Shown here piece after piece: positions 1 to 6,624 of a DNA stretch of 7,686 nucleotides. Within the stretch, counting starts at the first letter, position 1, and the number at the start of each line of letters is the position of its first letter. The stretch covers positions 1 through 7,686 of the forward strand of contig CAIYWF010000153.1 of NCBI GenBank assembly GCA_903929845.1, written 5' to 3'. The notes below the pieces were generated by a model that had not been told where the DNA came from, ran no database searches, and saw only the letters and a program-made list of their open reading frames with translations. The translations under genes and the position numbers were made by a program. This DNA is from an uncultured Chlorobiaceae bacterium. Its GTDB lineage: Bacteria > Bacteroidota > Chlorobiia > Chlorobiales > Chlorobiaceae.

Positions 1-1
1 C

Positions 2-430
2 CTTCTTGCCATGATTACCTATGCGCTTGGCGGAAGAGTTGCCGAAGAACTTATATTTAATGAAACCAGCACGGGTGCCGCAAACGATATTGAAAAGGCC
101 ACCGATATTGCCCGCAGAATGGTGCGGCAGTGGGGGATGAGCGAAAAAATCGGTCCTATAAATTACGGCGACAGCCATAAGGAGGTCTTCCTTGGAAAGG
201 ATTACTCACACATTCGCGAATACAGTGAGGAAACTGCTCTCCAGATCGATATAGAGGTGCGCAATATTATTATGGCGTGTATGGAAAATGCCAGAAAGAT
301 ACTCAGCGAGAAAAGCGATCTTCTTCACCGGATTGCAAAAATACTTATCGAAAAGGAGTCACTCAGTGCAATCGAAATAAAAGAGATTACAGGCCTTGAG
401 CAAGAGGCACTTGACCTTGCTACATTATAA
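2..430 (+). CDS. ftsH: ATP-dependent zinc metalloprotease FtsH, C-terminal part (5' end outside window)
   Basis: This is the tail of the membrane-anchored AAA+ protease FtsH, which unfolds and degrades misfolded membrane proteins and some short-lived cytosolic regulators. The reading frame is open to the left edge, so the ATG at position 11 is an internal methionine and not the start. What remains is the M41 peptidase domain after the HExGH site: the ALGGRVAEELIF segment, then STGAANDIEKAT, whose Asp (codon 86-88) matches the third zinc ligand of the family. It is followed by ARRMVRQWGMSEKIGP, the EVFLG motif and the helical SEETALQIDIEV region. The C-terminus is short, with no long charged tail. 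The AAA+ module, the membrane segments and the first two zinc ligands lie upstream and cannot be seen. The stop is 14 bases before the next gene on the same strand, so the two are probably cotranscribed. Confidence 0.95.
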   Translation, partial: LLAMITYALGGRVAEELIFNETSTGAANDIEKATDIARRMVRQWGMSEKIGPINYGDSHKEVFLGKDYSHIREYSEETALQIDIEVRNIIMACMENARKILSEKSDLLHRIAKILIEKESLSAIEIKEITGLEQEALDLATL

Positions 431-444
431 CACTCCAGTTAAAC

Positions 445-816
445 ATGTTTACGAATTTCATTGGCCTGCTTGGTATCGGCATTGCTGCAGGTCTTCTTTC
501 AGGAATGTTCGGCGTCGGAGGCGGAGTCATTATCGTCCCGGCGATGGTACTGCTTTACGGGATGACCCAGCAAAGCGCTATTGGAACATCACTCATTGCG
601 CTACTACTGCCTGTAGGCCTTCTTGGTATAATAGAGTATTATCGTTCTGGAAAAATTTCCACTGAAAACATCTGGATTGGCCTTATCATTGCAGCCGGGC
701 TTTTTGCAGGAGCTTATTTCGGCGCAAAAATAGCAACAAATCTTTCAAGTGACGTACTGCGCAAAGCTTTTGCCGTTTTTATGGGAATTGTTGCCCTTCA
801 TTTATGGTTTAAATAA
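445..816 (+). CDS. Half-size TauE/SafE (TSUP) family membrane transporter, 123 aa
   Basis: This is a small, very hydrophobic membrane protein of the TauE/SafE (TSUP, formerly DUF81) family. Some members export sulfite, sulfoacetate or related organosulfur anions. Visible hallmarks are the glycine-rich GVGGGVIIVPAM motif at residues 23-34, AIGTSL at 45-50, and the small-residue helix GLFAGAYFGAKIA at about 85-97. Hydrophobic stretches at roughly 4-22, 26-40, 44-63, 76-96 and 105-122 suggest four or five membrane segments. Full-length TSUP proteins are about 250 residues, made of two homologous halves. This protein has one half, and only 37 bases separate it from the next gene, so no second half follows. 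It may work as a homodimer (inference). The start has no clear ribosome binding site and lies 14 bases after the ftsH stop. The substrate cannot be read from the sequence. A sulfur compound is conceivable in a green sulfur bacterium but unproven. Confidence 0.85.
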   Translation: MFTNFIGLLGIGIAAGLLSGMFGVGGGVIIVPAMVLLYGMTQQSAIGTSLIALLLPVGLLGIIEYYRSGKISTENIWIGLIIAAGLFAGAYFGAKIATNLSSDVLRKAFAVFMGIVALHLWFK

Positions 817-853
817 AGTTAATACCTGATAATAACCCGAACCAACTATAGCC

Positions 854-1162
854 ATGGGAAACACTACCACAAAAGCCGATCTGGTCAATGTTATTGCCCA
901 CAAAACCGGCCTTACAAAAAACGAAACGGAATCTGTAGTTGATGGTCTGTTTGAAGGCATCATTGATTCGTTGAAAACCGGAAAACGAATTGAAATCAGA
1001 GGTTTCGGTTCTTTCAATATCCGGCATAAAAATTTCCGACAGGCAAGAAACCCGAGAACAGGTGAAAAGGTAACTGTTGATCCAAAAAATGTGCCAACAT
1101 TCAAAATTTCCAAGGAATTCAAACTCGCGGTAAGTGAAAGCCTCAAACACATTGGTGAGTAG
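854..1162 (+). CDS. HU/IHF-family histone-like DNA-binding protein, 102 aa
   Basis: This is a small basic nucleoid protein of the HU/IHF family, which binds DNA as a dimer and bends it. The N-terminal helix-turn-helix-like dimerisation part (TKADLVNVIAHKTGLTK, from residue 6) is followed by the hinge motif EIRGFGSF (about 47-54) and the DNA-binding beta arm with RQARNPRTGE (62-71). Proline 67 in this arm is the residue that intercalates between base pairs in family structures. PTFKISKEFK (81-90) closes the fold. ARNP rather than GRNP at the arm tip is more HU-like than IHF-like, and 102 residues is slightly longer than the usual 90 or so. The ATG at 854 is chosen because the fold begins a few residues later. 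No Shine-Dalgarno motif precedes it. The 37-base gap after the transporter gene may allow read-through from ftsH. I saw no strong promoter, only a GATAAT at 828-833. The gene is convergent with the transporter gene on the opposite strand. Confidence 0.95.
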   Translation: MGNTTTKADLVNVIAHKTGLTKNETESVVDGLFEGIIDSLKTGKRIEIRGFGSFNIRHKNFRQARNPRTGEKVTVDPKNVPTFKISKEFKLAVSESLKHIGE

Positions 1163-1173
1163 CTTTTCCTGGA

Positions 1174-1208
1174 AGTTTTCAGCGAAGAAAATTGCAACCC
1201 TTTTTTTT
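1174..1208 (+). terminator. Weak candidate terminator after the HU gene
   Basis: An AT-rich 7-bp stem (1174-1180 with 1187-1193, including one G-T pair, loop AGCGAA) lies just after the HU stop codon and is followed seven bases later by a run of eight T (1201-1208). The stem is weak and the T run is not adjacent, so this is a poor match to an intrinsic terminator. Some 3' end is expected here because the genes converge, and nothing better is visible in the 81-base gap. Confidence 0.25.
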
Positions 1209-1243
1209 AGCAGTCTTAGGGGGCGAGTTAGGTTCAAAAACCG

Positions 1244-2653
1244 CTAATAGTTGAAGAATAAACACCATAGCAGAGCAAATACTGGAACCAGAACTGGCAA
1301 TGAGTACTTGTATATGTACTCAAAAAAGTCAGGGACATCAACCTTGGCTTGGACTGCTATTTTCTTGACCATAAAGTTCGGAGCATTACCGATATAGGTC
1401 ATTGATCCGAAGAAAACTGATGCAAGAGATATCGCCATGAGATAGATATCTGAAGTCACATCGCCCGGAACCGGAGAGCGTATACCCTCGGCAATTTGCT
1501 TTATATCAGAAACCTGGTTAATATCCACACCAAATTTGCCAAGAGCGCCTGCTAAAAAATTCAGGTAGGTCGGTGCATTGTCGAGCACTCCGGAAAGAGC
1601 TCCGGTCATCCAGTAAAACCTTGTGACAGAAAATTCTCCAACATGAGAGGCAGCATAAGCTCCGACCAGTTCCAGAGCAGGAATCATTGTGGCAAATATT
1701 CCAATAAAAAGAAATGCCACCTCCCGAATTGGGGAAAAATTAAACTTATTGCCTTTCAACGCCTCCCTGTCAGCGCTTTTCCAGGCAACACCCGCAAGAA
1801 AAAACAGTAAAAGTTCGCGAATGCCGAAGGGGAGATGAAACATTTTCTGAAGACTGGAAAAACCGGGAATAACAGCAGGGTCAAGAAAAACTGCTCCAAT
1901 AACAACAGCAAGTATGAAAAAGCTTTTGGCTCCAACAACACTCACCCCGACCCCTGTTTCCGGTTCCTTAATCTCTCCCTTTCCGGCCATGATATCAAAA
2001 GCCATAAACAACAGCAGAAGAGAAACAAGGGTAATAAGCCAGGGAATCCATAATTTTGAAAGTACCCAGAAAAACGGTACACCTTTCAGGAAACCCAAAA
2101 AAAGAGGAGGATCACCTATCGGGGTAAGTGCCCCTCCAATATTGCTGACAATAAAAATAAAGAAAACAATATGAAATGGCTTGATTCGTCCTTCATTGAT
2201 CCGCAGATAGGGGCGGATAAACAGCATGGAAGCTCCAGTTGTACCTATCAGATTGGAGAAGAGAGCGCCGCAAAAAAGCAGGGCTCCGTTGATGAGTGGG
2301 GTCCCCCGTTTATGAATTCTGAGAAGAATCCCGCCAGAAGTGACAAAAAGCGCGGTGATGAGCGCAAGAAACGAAATATACTCTTCAAGCGTCTGCAGCA
2401 GGATACGGATACCGTGTTCCATGACCAAGCCGTAATAGAGCGCAACAACTCCCCCAAGCCCAATGGAAAACCTGGAATAGTGCTCTTCCCAGAAACGATG
2501 ATAGAGTAACGGGCCAGTGGCGATCATCAAAAGAAGGAGAAGAAAAGGAGCAATCAGCCATAATGGAGGAAGGTGATGGGGCGACTGCAACATAAAAACG
2601 GCAGACACTGCTGCCGCCTTTACATGCTCCAAAGGATGGAATGAATTACTCAT
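1244..2653 (-). CDS. NhaD/CitMHS-like ion transporter (putative sodium:proton antiporter), 469 aa
   Basis: This is a polytopic inner-membrane transporter of the ion transporter (IT) superfamily, which includes NhaD sodium/proton antiporters, ArsB and citrate carriers. It most resembles the group annotated as sodium:proton antiporter or CitMHS_2-like. The visible signatures are two related sets of conserved loops: NLIGTTGAS (134-142) with SNIGGALTPIGDPP (170-183) in the first half, and LSGVLDNAPTYL (353-364) with TYIGNAPN (419-426) in the second half. Such Asn/Gly/Pro-rich re-entrant segments line the ion path in this superfamily. About ten or more hydrophobic helices run from residue 30 to the C-terminus, which ends in WCLFFNY. 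The ATG lies only 9 bases after the apt stop, with AAGGAG about 14 bases upstream inside the last apt codons. It is therefore the likely last gene of an mtaB-apt-transporter operon. The exchanged ion (sodium, another cation or an organic anion) cannot be decided from sequence. Confidence 0.85.
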   Translation of the reverse strand: MSNSFHPLEHVKAAAVSAVFMLQSPHHLPPLWLIAPFLLLLLMIATGPLLYHRFWEEHYSRFSIGLGGVVALYYGLVMEHGIRILLQTLEEYISFLALITALFVTSGGILLRIHKRGTPLINGALLFCGALFSNLIGTTGASMLFIRPYLRINEGRIKPFHIVFFIFIVSNIGGALTPIGDPPLFLGFLKGVPFFWVLSKLWIPWLITLVSLLLLFMAFDIMAGKGEIKEPETGVGVSVVGAKSFFILAVVIGAVFLDPAVIPGFSSLQKMFHLPFGIRELLLFFLAGVAWKSADREALKGNKFNFSPIREVAFLFIGIFATMIPALELVGAYAASHVGEFSVTRFYWMTGALSGVLDNAPTYLNFLAGALGKFGVDINQVSDIKQIAEGIRSPVPGDVTSDIYLMAISLASVFFGSMTYIGNAPNFMVKKIAVQAKVDVPDFFEYIYKYSLPVLVPVFALLWCLFFNY

Positions 2654-2662
2654 TACCCTGCT

Positions 2663-3196
2663 TCACTCTCCTTCAAAATCCGTAAGAGAAAAAACGTTAT
2701 ATCCTTTTTCAAGAATTTTTCGTTCCCCGCCGATATCGGGCAGGTTGACAATGAAAGCCATCTGCGAGACAATACCCCCGACCTTTTCAACCAATGCTGC
2801 CGCCGCCAAAGCAGTACCTCCAGTGGCAAGCAGGTCATCGACGAGGAGAACCTTTTGACCGACCTCAAGTGCATCGACATGGATCTCAATCGTGTCACTC
2901 CCATACTCAAGCAGGTATTCCTGCGATACAACGTCAGCAGGTAATTTTCCAGGCTTTCTTACAGGAACAAACCCCTTGCCGAGCGTGTAAGCCAATGCTC
3001 CGCCAATGATAAATCCACGCGCCTCAATACCAACAATAACGTCAAAATCCATGCCATCCTGCAGGTAGTGCTGCGTCAAACTATCAATGGCCAGCCTGAA
3101 CCCTACCGGATCCTTGATGAGAGTGGTAATATCACGAAAAAGGATCCCTTTTTTCGGATAGTCTGGAATCGAACGAATACGAGATTTAATAGGCAT
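2663..3196 (-). CDS. apt: Adenine phosphoribosyltransferase
   Basis: Apt is the cytosolic purine-salvage enzyme that converts adenine and PRPP into AMP and pyrophosphate. Almost the whole protein is recognisable: IPDYPKKGILFRDIT near the N-terminus, the VGIEARGF segment, FVPVRKPGKLP (hood and flexible loop), LEYGSDTIEIH, and the PRPP-binding motif VLLVDDLLATGGT, whose two Asp residues bind the ribose hydroxyls. It ends in SLTDFEGE, and 177 residues is normal for the family. Two in-frame ATGs exist. The one at 3194-3196 (MPIKSRIR) is preferred because the conserved protein begins there and Chlorobium homologues, as I recall them, start with MPIKSRIR. The ATG at 3203-3205 would add only three residues, and neither has a ribosome binding site. 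The gene follows mtaB by about 50 bases and precedes the transporter gene by 9, so cotranscription is likely. Confidence 0.97.
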   Translation of the reverse strand: MPIKSRIRSIPDYPKKGILFRDITTLIKDPVGFRLAIDSLTQHYLQDGMDFDVIVGIEARGFIIGGALAYTLGKGFVPVRKPGKLPADVVSQEYLLEYGSDTIEIHVDALEVGQKVLLVDDLLATGGTALAAAALVEKVGGIVSQMAFIVNLPDIGGERKILEKGYNVFSLTDFEGE

Positions 3197-3247
3197 TGAT
3201 TGCAATGATTTTAGTTAATAGTTCTGAGAAGAAGAGAATACCAGCAA

Positions 3248-4609
3248 TTAAGATAGTACTCTCCCTTTTAAATTCAAATCATCGTCCAGAGACTCGATTA
3301 AAACATTCAATTCATTTCCCGTCATTGTGTGTTTCAGTTCGCTGTCTGCTCTCTCGACCACAACCCTGAGATAGTTCCTTGTATAGCCGCTGCATTGCTG
3401 AATACCCTTTCGTAATGACCCTGACCCCTCAAAAAGAACAATGCACTCTTTTCCCATATAGCGAGACTTAAAATCAGCCTCCTTTTTGCGCCCAAGTTCG
3501 ACCAATTCGCTGTAGCGCCGAGCGACCTCTTGCGGGGCAACAGGCACCCGCTCTCGGTTGTCGATCTGTCCGGCAAGAGTTGTTCCAGGTCGAACAGAAC
3601 AACTGAACACATGAAGATAAGCAAGAGGGAGTTCTTTAATAAACCGGTACATCTGCCTAAAATCATCTTCCGTTTCACCCGGATAGCCAACCATCACATC
3701 AGTGCCGATGGCGCACTCTGCAATACACTCAACCAACTGTTGCACTCTGTCGCGGTAGAGTGAGGTATCATATCGACGGCGCATGGCCCTGAGAATGGTG
3801 TCCGAACCGCTTTGAAGAGGAATATGAAAATGGGGTACAATTATTTTTGATTCAGCAACTAAAGAAATCAGTTCACTATCGACAACATCCAGCTCTATCG
3901 AGCTGATACGGATGCGACTGACATCAACCTCTTCAAGCAGGCGCAAAAGATCGCACAGTTCCAGGCCTGCAAAACGGTAATCGCCTATATTGACTCCGGT
4001 AAGCACAATTTCACGGTATCCGGAAGACGCCAGGAGACGAGCACGCTCAACAATCTGCTCTGCAGGTAACGATCGAGACTTTCCCCTCACCTCAGGAATC
4101 ACACAATACGAGCACCCGTAATCACAACCATCCTGTATTTTTAAAAATGCGCGAGTTCTATCTGCGCAAAAATCCGCAGGTAATGAATATCCTGGATAAG
4201 TAGCTTTAAAAGTGCAAGAAGGTGTAACTTTGACAAACGGCGGTGGTATCGTTCCGGCAATGATATTGTTATACCAGTTTATGTCAAATTTATCGTTGCT
4301 GCCAAGAATTATATCTATTCCATTGATTTCGGAAAGTATTTGTGGATTTAACTGAGAATAACACCCGATAACCGCTATCCGGCTGGCCGGATTTTTTCTT
4401 ATAATACTTCTTATTTTTTGACGACATTTTTGTTCAGCCTGTTTCGTTACTGCACAGGTATGAATAATAATAAGATCAGCACCAGCGTCAATCGTTGATA
4501 GTTGCCATCCCTGTTTGCATAAATCATCAAGTATAGTTGAAGTTTCATCATAGTTCAGTTTACATCCAAGGGTTACTGCAGCAACTCGTTTTTTTGTATG
4601 ATCATTCAT
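3248..4609 (-). CDS. mtaB: tRNA (N6-threonylcarbamoyladenosine(37)-C2)-methylthiotransferase MtaB
   Basis: MtaB is a radical SAM methylthiotransferase that converts t6A to ms2t6A at position 37 of tRNAs reading ANN codons, which stabilises codon-anticodon pairing. The N-terminal domain carries the three cysteines of the auxiliary iron-sulfur cluster: C16 in TLGCKLNYDE, C52 in HTCAVT and C83 in IGCYSQ. The radical SAM motif is DGCDYGCSYC, with C162, C166 and C169. Further family segments are VLTGVNIGDY, PHFHIPLQSGSD, MRRRYD and TDVMVGYPGETEDDF. The last 75 residues or so fit a TRAM-type RNA-binding domain. The TLGCKLN opening and the order of motifs favour MtaB over MiaB or RimO. At 453 residues the gene is full length. 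It is the first gene of a likely operon with apt and an ion transporter. The start follows a weak GGGA 12 bases upstream, and a candidate promoter lies about 50 bases upstream. Confidence 0.95.
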   Translation of the reverse strand: MNDHTKKRVAAVTLGCKLNYDETSTILDDLCKQGWQLSTIDAGADLIIIHTCAVTKQAEQKCRQKIRSIIRKNPASRIAVIGCYSQLNPQILSEINGIDIILGSNDKFDINWYNNIIAGTIPPPFVKVTPSCTFKATYPGYSLPADFCADRTRAFLKIQDGCDYGCSYCVIPEVRGKSRSLPAEQIVERARLLASSGYREIVLTGVNIGDYRFAGLELCDLLRLLEEVDVSRIRISSIELDVVDSELISLVAESKIIVPHFHIPLQSGSDTILRAMRRRYDTSLYRDRVQQLVECIAECAIGTDVMVGYPGETEDDFRQMYRFIKELPLAYLHVFSCSVRPGTTLAGQIDNRERVPVAPQEVARRYSELVELGRKKEADFKSRYMGKECIVLFEGSGSLRKGIQQCSGYTRNYLRVVVERADSELKHTMTGNELNVLIESLDDDLNLKGRVLS

Positions 4610-4655
4610 ATCGCCATTTTTCCCGTATTGTCATACTTTGAAAACACTTTTAATA

Positions 4656-4683
4656 TTTATAATAACAAATGAAGATTACCCAA
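4656..4683 (-). promoter_or_regulatory. Candidate sigma70-type promoter for mtaB-apt-transporter
   Basis: Read on the minus strand, TTGGGT (4678-4683) and TATAAA (4656-4661) are separated by 16 bases and lie about 45-70 bases before the mtaB ATG. The -10 matches five of six consensus positions and the -35 three of six. The region is AT-rich, so chance matches are likely. Confidence 0.35.
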
Positions 4684-4703
4684 AGCATTGAACGAATATC
4701 ATC

Positions 4704-4734
4704 TTGCAGAGACAAAGATATTATCTTATATTTG
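4704..4734 (+). promoter_or_regulatory. Candidate promoter for the coiled-coil/winged-helix gene
   Basis: TTGCAG (4704-4709), a 17-base spacer and TATATT (4727-4732) form a reasonable sigma70-type promoter about 45 bases before the ATG at 4778. The same bases extend to TATATTTG (4727-4734), which fits the TAnnTTTG -7 element of the Bacteroidetes primary sigma factor, with a TTG 20 bases upstream. The two readings cannot be separated by eye. It faces away from the mtaB promoter candidate. Confidence 0.4.
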
Positions 4735-4777
4735 AAATGAGTAATTATTACAACTAAATTTTTAAATATAATAAACT

Positions 4778-5233
4778 ATGAGTGCCTTAAGAAAAGACAT
4801 CGGATCGCCTGACAAATATGACATTTTCATTCAGAAAATTGATTATTTCCAATCACTTGTTGAAGAAAAAAAAAACCTGCAGTCAAAAATCAGCCAGATC
4901 AGAACTGAGTTCAACGAAAAAATCAAGCCGTTGGAAGATGAACTTTCAACTATCATAAGAAAGCTTGAAACTAACCTCTCAAAACTTGAAGGATCTGCGC
5001 CTGAACAATCCACCAACCAAAAATTTGGACGTGGTGAGCTTGGAGCGTCGATCAAAGATTTACTCCGTTCAAATCCTGAAAAAACTTTTAAGCCAAAAGA
5101 TATTGCTGAGGTGCTGAATACAAAAAGCACAGCAATAAGTCTCTGGTTCAACAAATATGGCTTGGCTGACTCTGAAATCGAACGCATTCCAGCAGGTAAA
5201 GAGGGAAAGCGCTTTGTTTACAGAATAAAGTAA
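4778..5233 (+). CDS. Uncharacterised protein with coiled coil and probable winged-helix domain, 151 aa
   Basis: I do not recognise this gene as a named family. Residues about 15-72 are rich in Lys, Glu, Leu and Ile with a heptad-like pattern (VEEKKNLQSKISQIR onward, then DELSTIIRKLETNLSKL), which predicts a long coiled coil broken by a proline at 51. A polar linker (73-84) leads to a compact domain at 85-151. There, ELGASIKDLLRSNPEK, TFKPKDIAEVLN and TKSTAISLWFNKYG look like three helices with a helix-turn-helix, followed by a possible wing (IERIPAGKEGKRFVYRIK). There is no signal peptide or membrane segment, so it should be cytosolic. A dimeric DNA-binding protein is plausible but inferred. 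It stands alone, divergent from mtaB and convergent with rodA. It has its own candidate promoter, no Shine-Dalgarno motif (A/T-rich leader), and a strong hairpin terminator 35 bases after the stop. Confidence 0.85.
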   Translation: MSALRKDIGSPDKYDIFIQKIDYFQSLVEEKKNLQSKISQIRTEFNEKIKPLEDELSTIIRKLETNLSKLEGSAPEQSTNQKFGRGELGASIKDLLRSNPEKTFKPKDIAEVLNTKSTAISLWFNKYGLADSEIERIPAGKEGKRFVYRIK

Positions 5234-5267
5234 TTCCTCACACGAACATCCTGGAAACATGGAAATG

Positions 5268-5294
5268 AAAGCGCATCAAGGTGCGCTTTTCTTT
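5268..5294 (+). terminator. Strong intrinsic terminator, probably bidirectional, overlapping the rodA 3' end
   Basis: A perfect 8-bp stem, AAAGCGCA (5268-5275) with TGCGCTTT (5282-5289), encloses a six-base loop and runs into a T-rich tail on the plus strand (TTTTCTTTC). It ends transcription of the gene at 4778-5233. On the minus strand the same hairpin is followed by a weaker T-rich stretch and could also end rodA transcription. The rodA stop codon (5276-5278) lies inside the loop. Confidence 0.8.
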
Positions 5295-6535
5295 CTTGAA
5301 ACCAATCTTCCGTGATACCCTAAACTTCTTTTGTTGCTGCTAAAATTAAGTGCCAGTCCAACCATCATCATATTTCCGACCAGAGAGGTGCCACCATAAG
5401 AAACAAATGGGAGAGGAACACCAATAACCGGAATAAGGCCAATGGTCATACCGATATTAATCACGACATGAATAAAGAGCAGAGATACGAATCCACCAAG
5501 TGTCAGCTCAACAAATTTATTTTTGATTGAAAAGATTGCCCAGATTAATCTTAGAATCAACACAAGATAGAGGGCCAGCAAAAGTGACGCGCCAATAAAA
5601 CCAAGTTCTTCGGCTACAACACAAAAAATGAAATCTGTCCACTGAGCAGGAATAAAACGCAGTTGGGTCTGTGTCCCGTGAAGAAATCCTTTACCGAATA
5701 AACCACCAGAACTTATCGCTATTTTAGCTTGAAGTACATTGTATCCTGCGCCTTGTGGATCAGACATTGGATCGATAAAGGTCTGTATCCTTTTTATCTG
5801 ATGAGGCTCAAGTATTTCATTAGCAAAACGATGCATAAACAAACCTGCAGCAAGACCTGAGCCAATAACTAACAACTGATGGAGCTTGAATTTCTTTTGC
5901 TGAAAGATCAGTATTGCCATCAAAAGCAATGCTGTGCCAATAATTAAATAAATATTGAAAAATCCAGAAATCATGAGAAGCAAAGGAAACACCATCAGCA
6001 TAAGAATATAGACATCAAAACCTGCCATAATAAGCATAGTAGCCATAAATGGAAGCATGGTAAGTATTGTCCCCATATCCGGCTGCAGCATGATCAGGAC
6101 GACAGGAATAAATGCAATTGCAAGAGCTATAAACAAATTCGTTATTGAACGATTATCAGTTTCATCATCAGAAAGAAATCTTGCCAGCGCAAGAATGATC
6201 GTCATTTTGACTATTTCAGAAGGTTGAAAGCTTAAAATACCTATTTTCATCCAGCTTGTATGACCTCCAATTTTTTTCCCAAAAATCAGAACAGCTACGA
6301 GCAACAGTATTCCTACAGCAAAAAAGATATAGGCATTATCTCTGAGAACACGGGCATCATTGAAATAAATAAGCACCATAGCCAAAATACCAATCACACA
6401 CCATGAAAGTTGACGATAAAACAGCGAGTGGTCACCGGTGCCGTTGGTTGCGCTGTAAACAGCCATAAGCCCCAAAACAATAAGCCCAGCCGTCGAAACC
6501 AGAAGCCACTGATCAAGTTTGCTTTGATTTTCCAT
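5276..6535 (-). CDS. rodA: Rod-shape-determining protein RodA (SEDS peptidoglycan glycosyltransferase)
   Basis: RodA polymerises glycan strands from lipid II in the inner membrane during lateral wall growth, working with a class B penicillin-binding protein and the MreB system. About ten hydrophobic helices span residues 10-398. Diagnostic SEDS segments are FQPSEIVK (103-110), QPDMGT (151-156), FIDPMSDPQGAGYNVLQAKIA (about 253-273), ISSGGLFGKG, FIPAQWTDFIF (295-304) with the catalytic Asp at 301, AEELGFIG, and LPFVSYGGTSL near the C-terminus. The long extracytoplasmic loop and the TDFIF context favour RodA over FtsW, and FtsW usually sits in the dcw cluster, which is absent here. At 419 residues it is of normal length and ends in a basic tail (HGRLVSRKKSAP). 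No penicillin-binding protein or mre genes lie within the window. The start lacks a ribosome binding site. It is divergent from era with an 89-base shared upstream region. Confidence 0.95.
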   Translation of the reverse strand: MENQSKLDQWLLVSTAGLIVLGLMAVYSATNGTGDHSLFYRQLSWCVIGILAMVLIYFNDARVLRDNAYIFFAVGILLLVAVLIFGKKIGGHTSWMKIGILSFQPSEIVKMTIILALARFLSDDETDNRSITNLFIALAIAFIPVVLIMLQPDMGTILTMLPFMATMLIMAGFDVYILMLMVFPLLLMISGFFNIYLIIGTALLLMAILIFQQKKFKLHQLLVIGSGLAAGLFMHRFANEILEPHQIKRIQTFIDPMSDPQGAGYNVLQAKIAISSGGLFGKGFLHGTQTQLRFIPAQWTDFIFCVVAEELGFIGASLLLALYLVLILRLIWAIFSIKNKFVELTLGGFVSLLFIHVVINIGMTIGLIPVIGVPLPFVSYGGTSLVGNMMMVGLALNFSSNKRSLGYHGRLVSRKKSAP

Positions 6536-6576
6536 TTCAGTATTTGATTTACCCTTTTTTCTTTATCATGGCAGGC

Positions 6577-6582
6577 TATAAT
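6577..6582 (+). promoter_or_regulatory. Candidate -10 element in the rodA/era divergent region
   Basis: A perfect TATAAT lies 42 bases before the era ATG, without a convincing -35 at standard spacing. On the other strand, TTTACA (5/6 to the -35 consensus, at about 6597-6602) followed after 16 bases by TATAGC overlaps it and could serve rodA. The two promoters may therefore share bases within the 89-base gap. This is based on motif matching only. Confidence 0.3.
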
Positions 6583-6624
6583 TTAGTAGAGTATCGTGTA
6601 AACAAGTTGAACCTTTCATAAATA

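Noticed and set aside
11..13. ATG at position 11 as the start of the first gene
   Set aside because: The frame is open to the left edge and the protein begins in the middle of the FtsH peptidase domain, so this is an internal methionine of a gene cut by the window.
814..853. Frameshifted second half of the TauE/SafE gene
   Set aside because: Only 37 bases remain before the HU start, and no TSUP-like motif appears in any frame, so a simple frameshift does not explain the short protein.
809..1237. Antisense ORFs opposite the HU gene
   Set aside because: They lie on the complement of a clear HU-family gene and their translations show no domain or membrane pattern. They are frame shadows.
1231..1242. 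Small hairpin GGTT-CAAA-AACC as terminator of the ion transporter gene
   Set aside because: The stem is only 4 bp, and the nearest T run on the minus strand is not adjacent, so it cannot be supported as a terminator.
2171..2509. Plus-strand ORF inside the ion transporter gene
   Set aside because: It is antisense to conserved transporter motifs, and its translation is low-complexity and charged without recognisable features.
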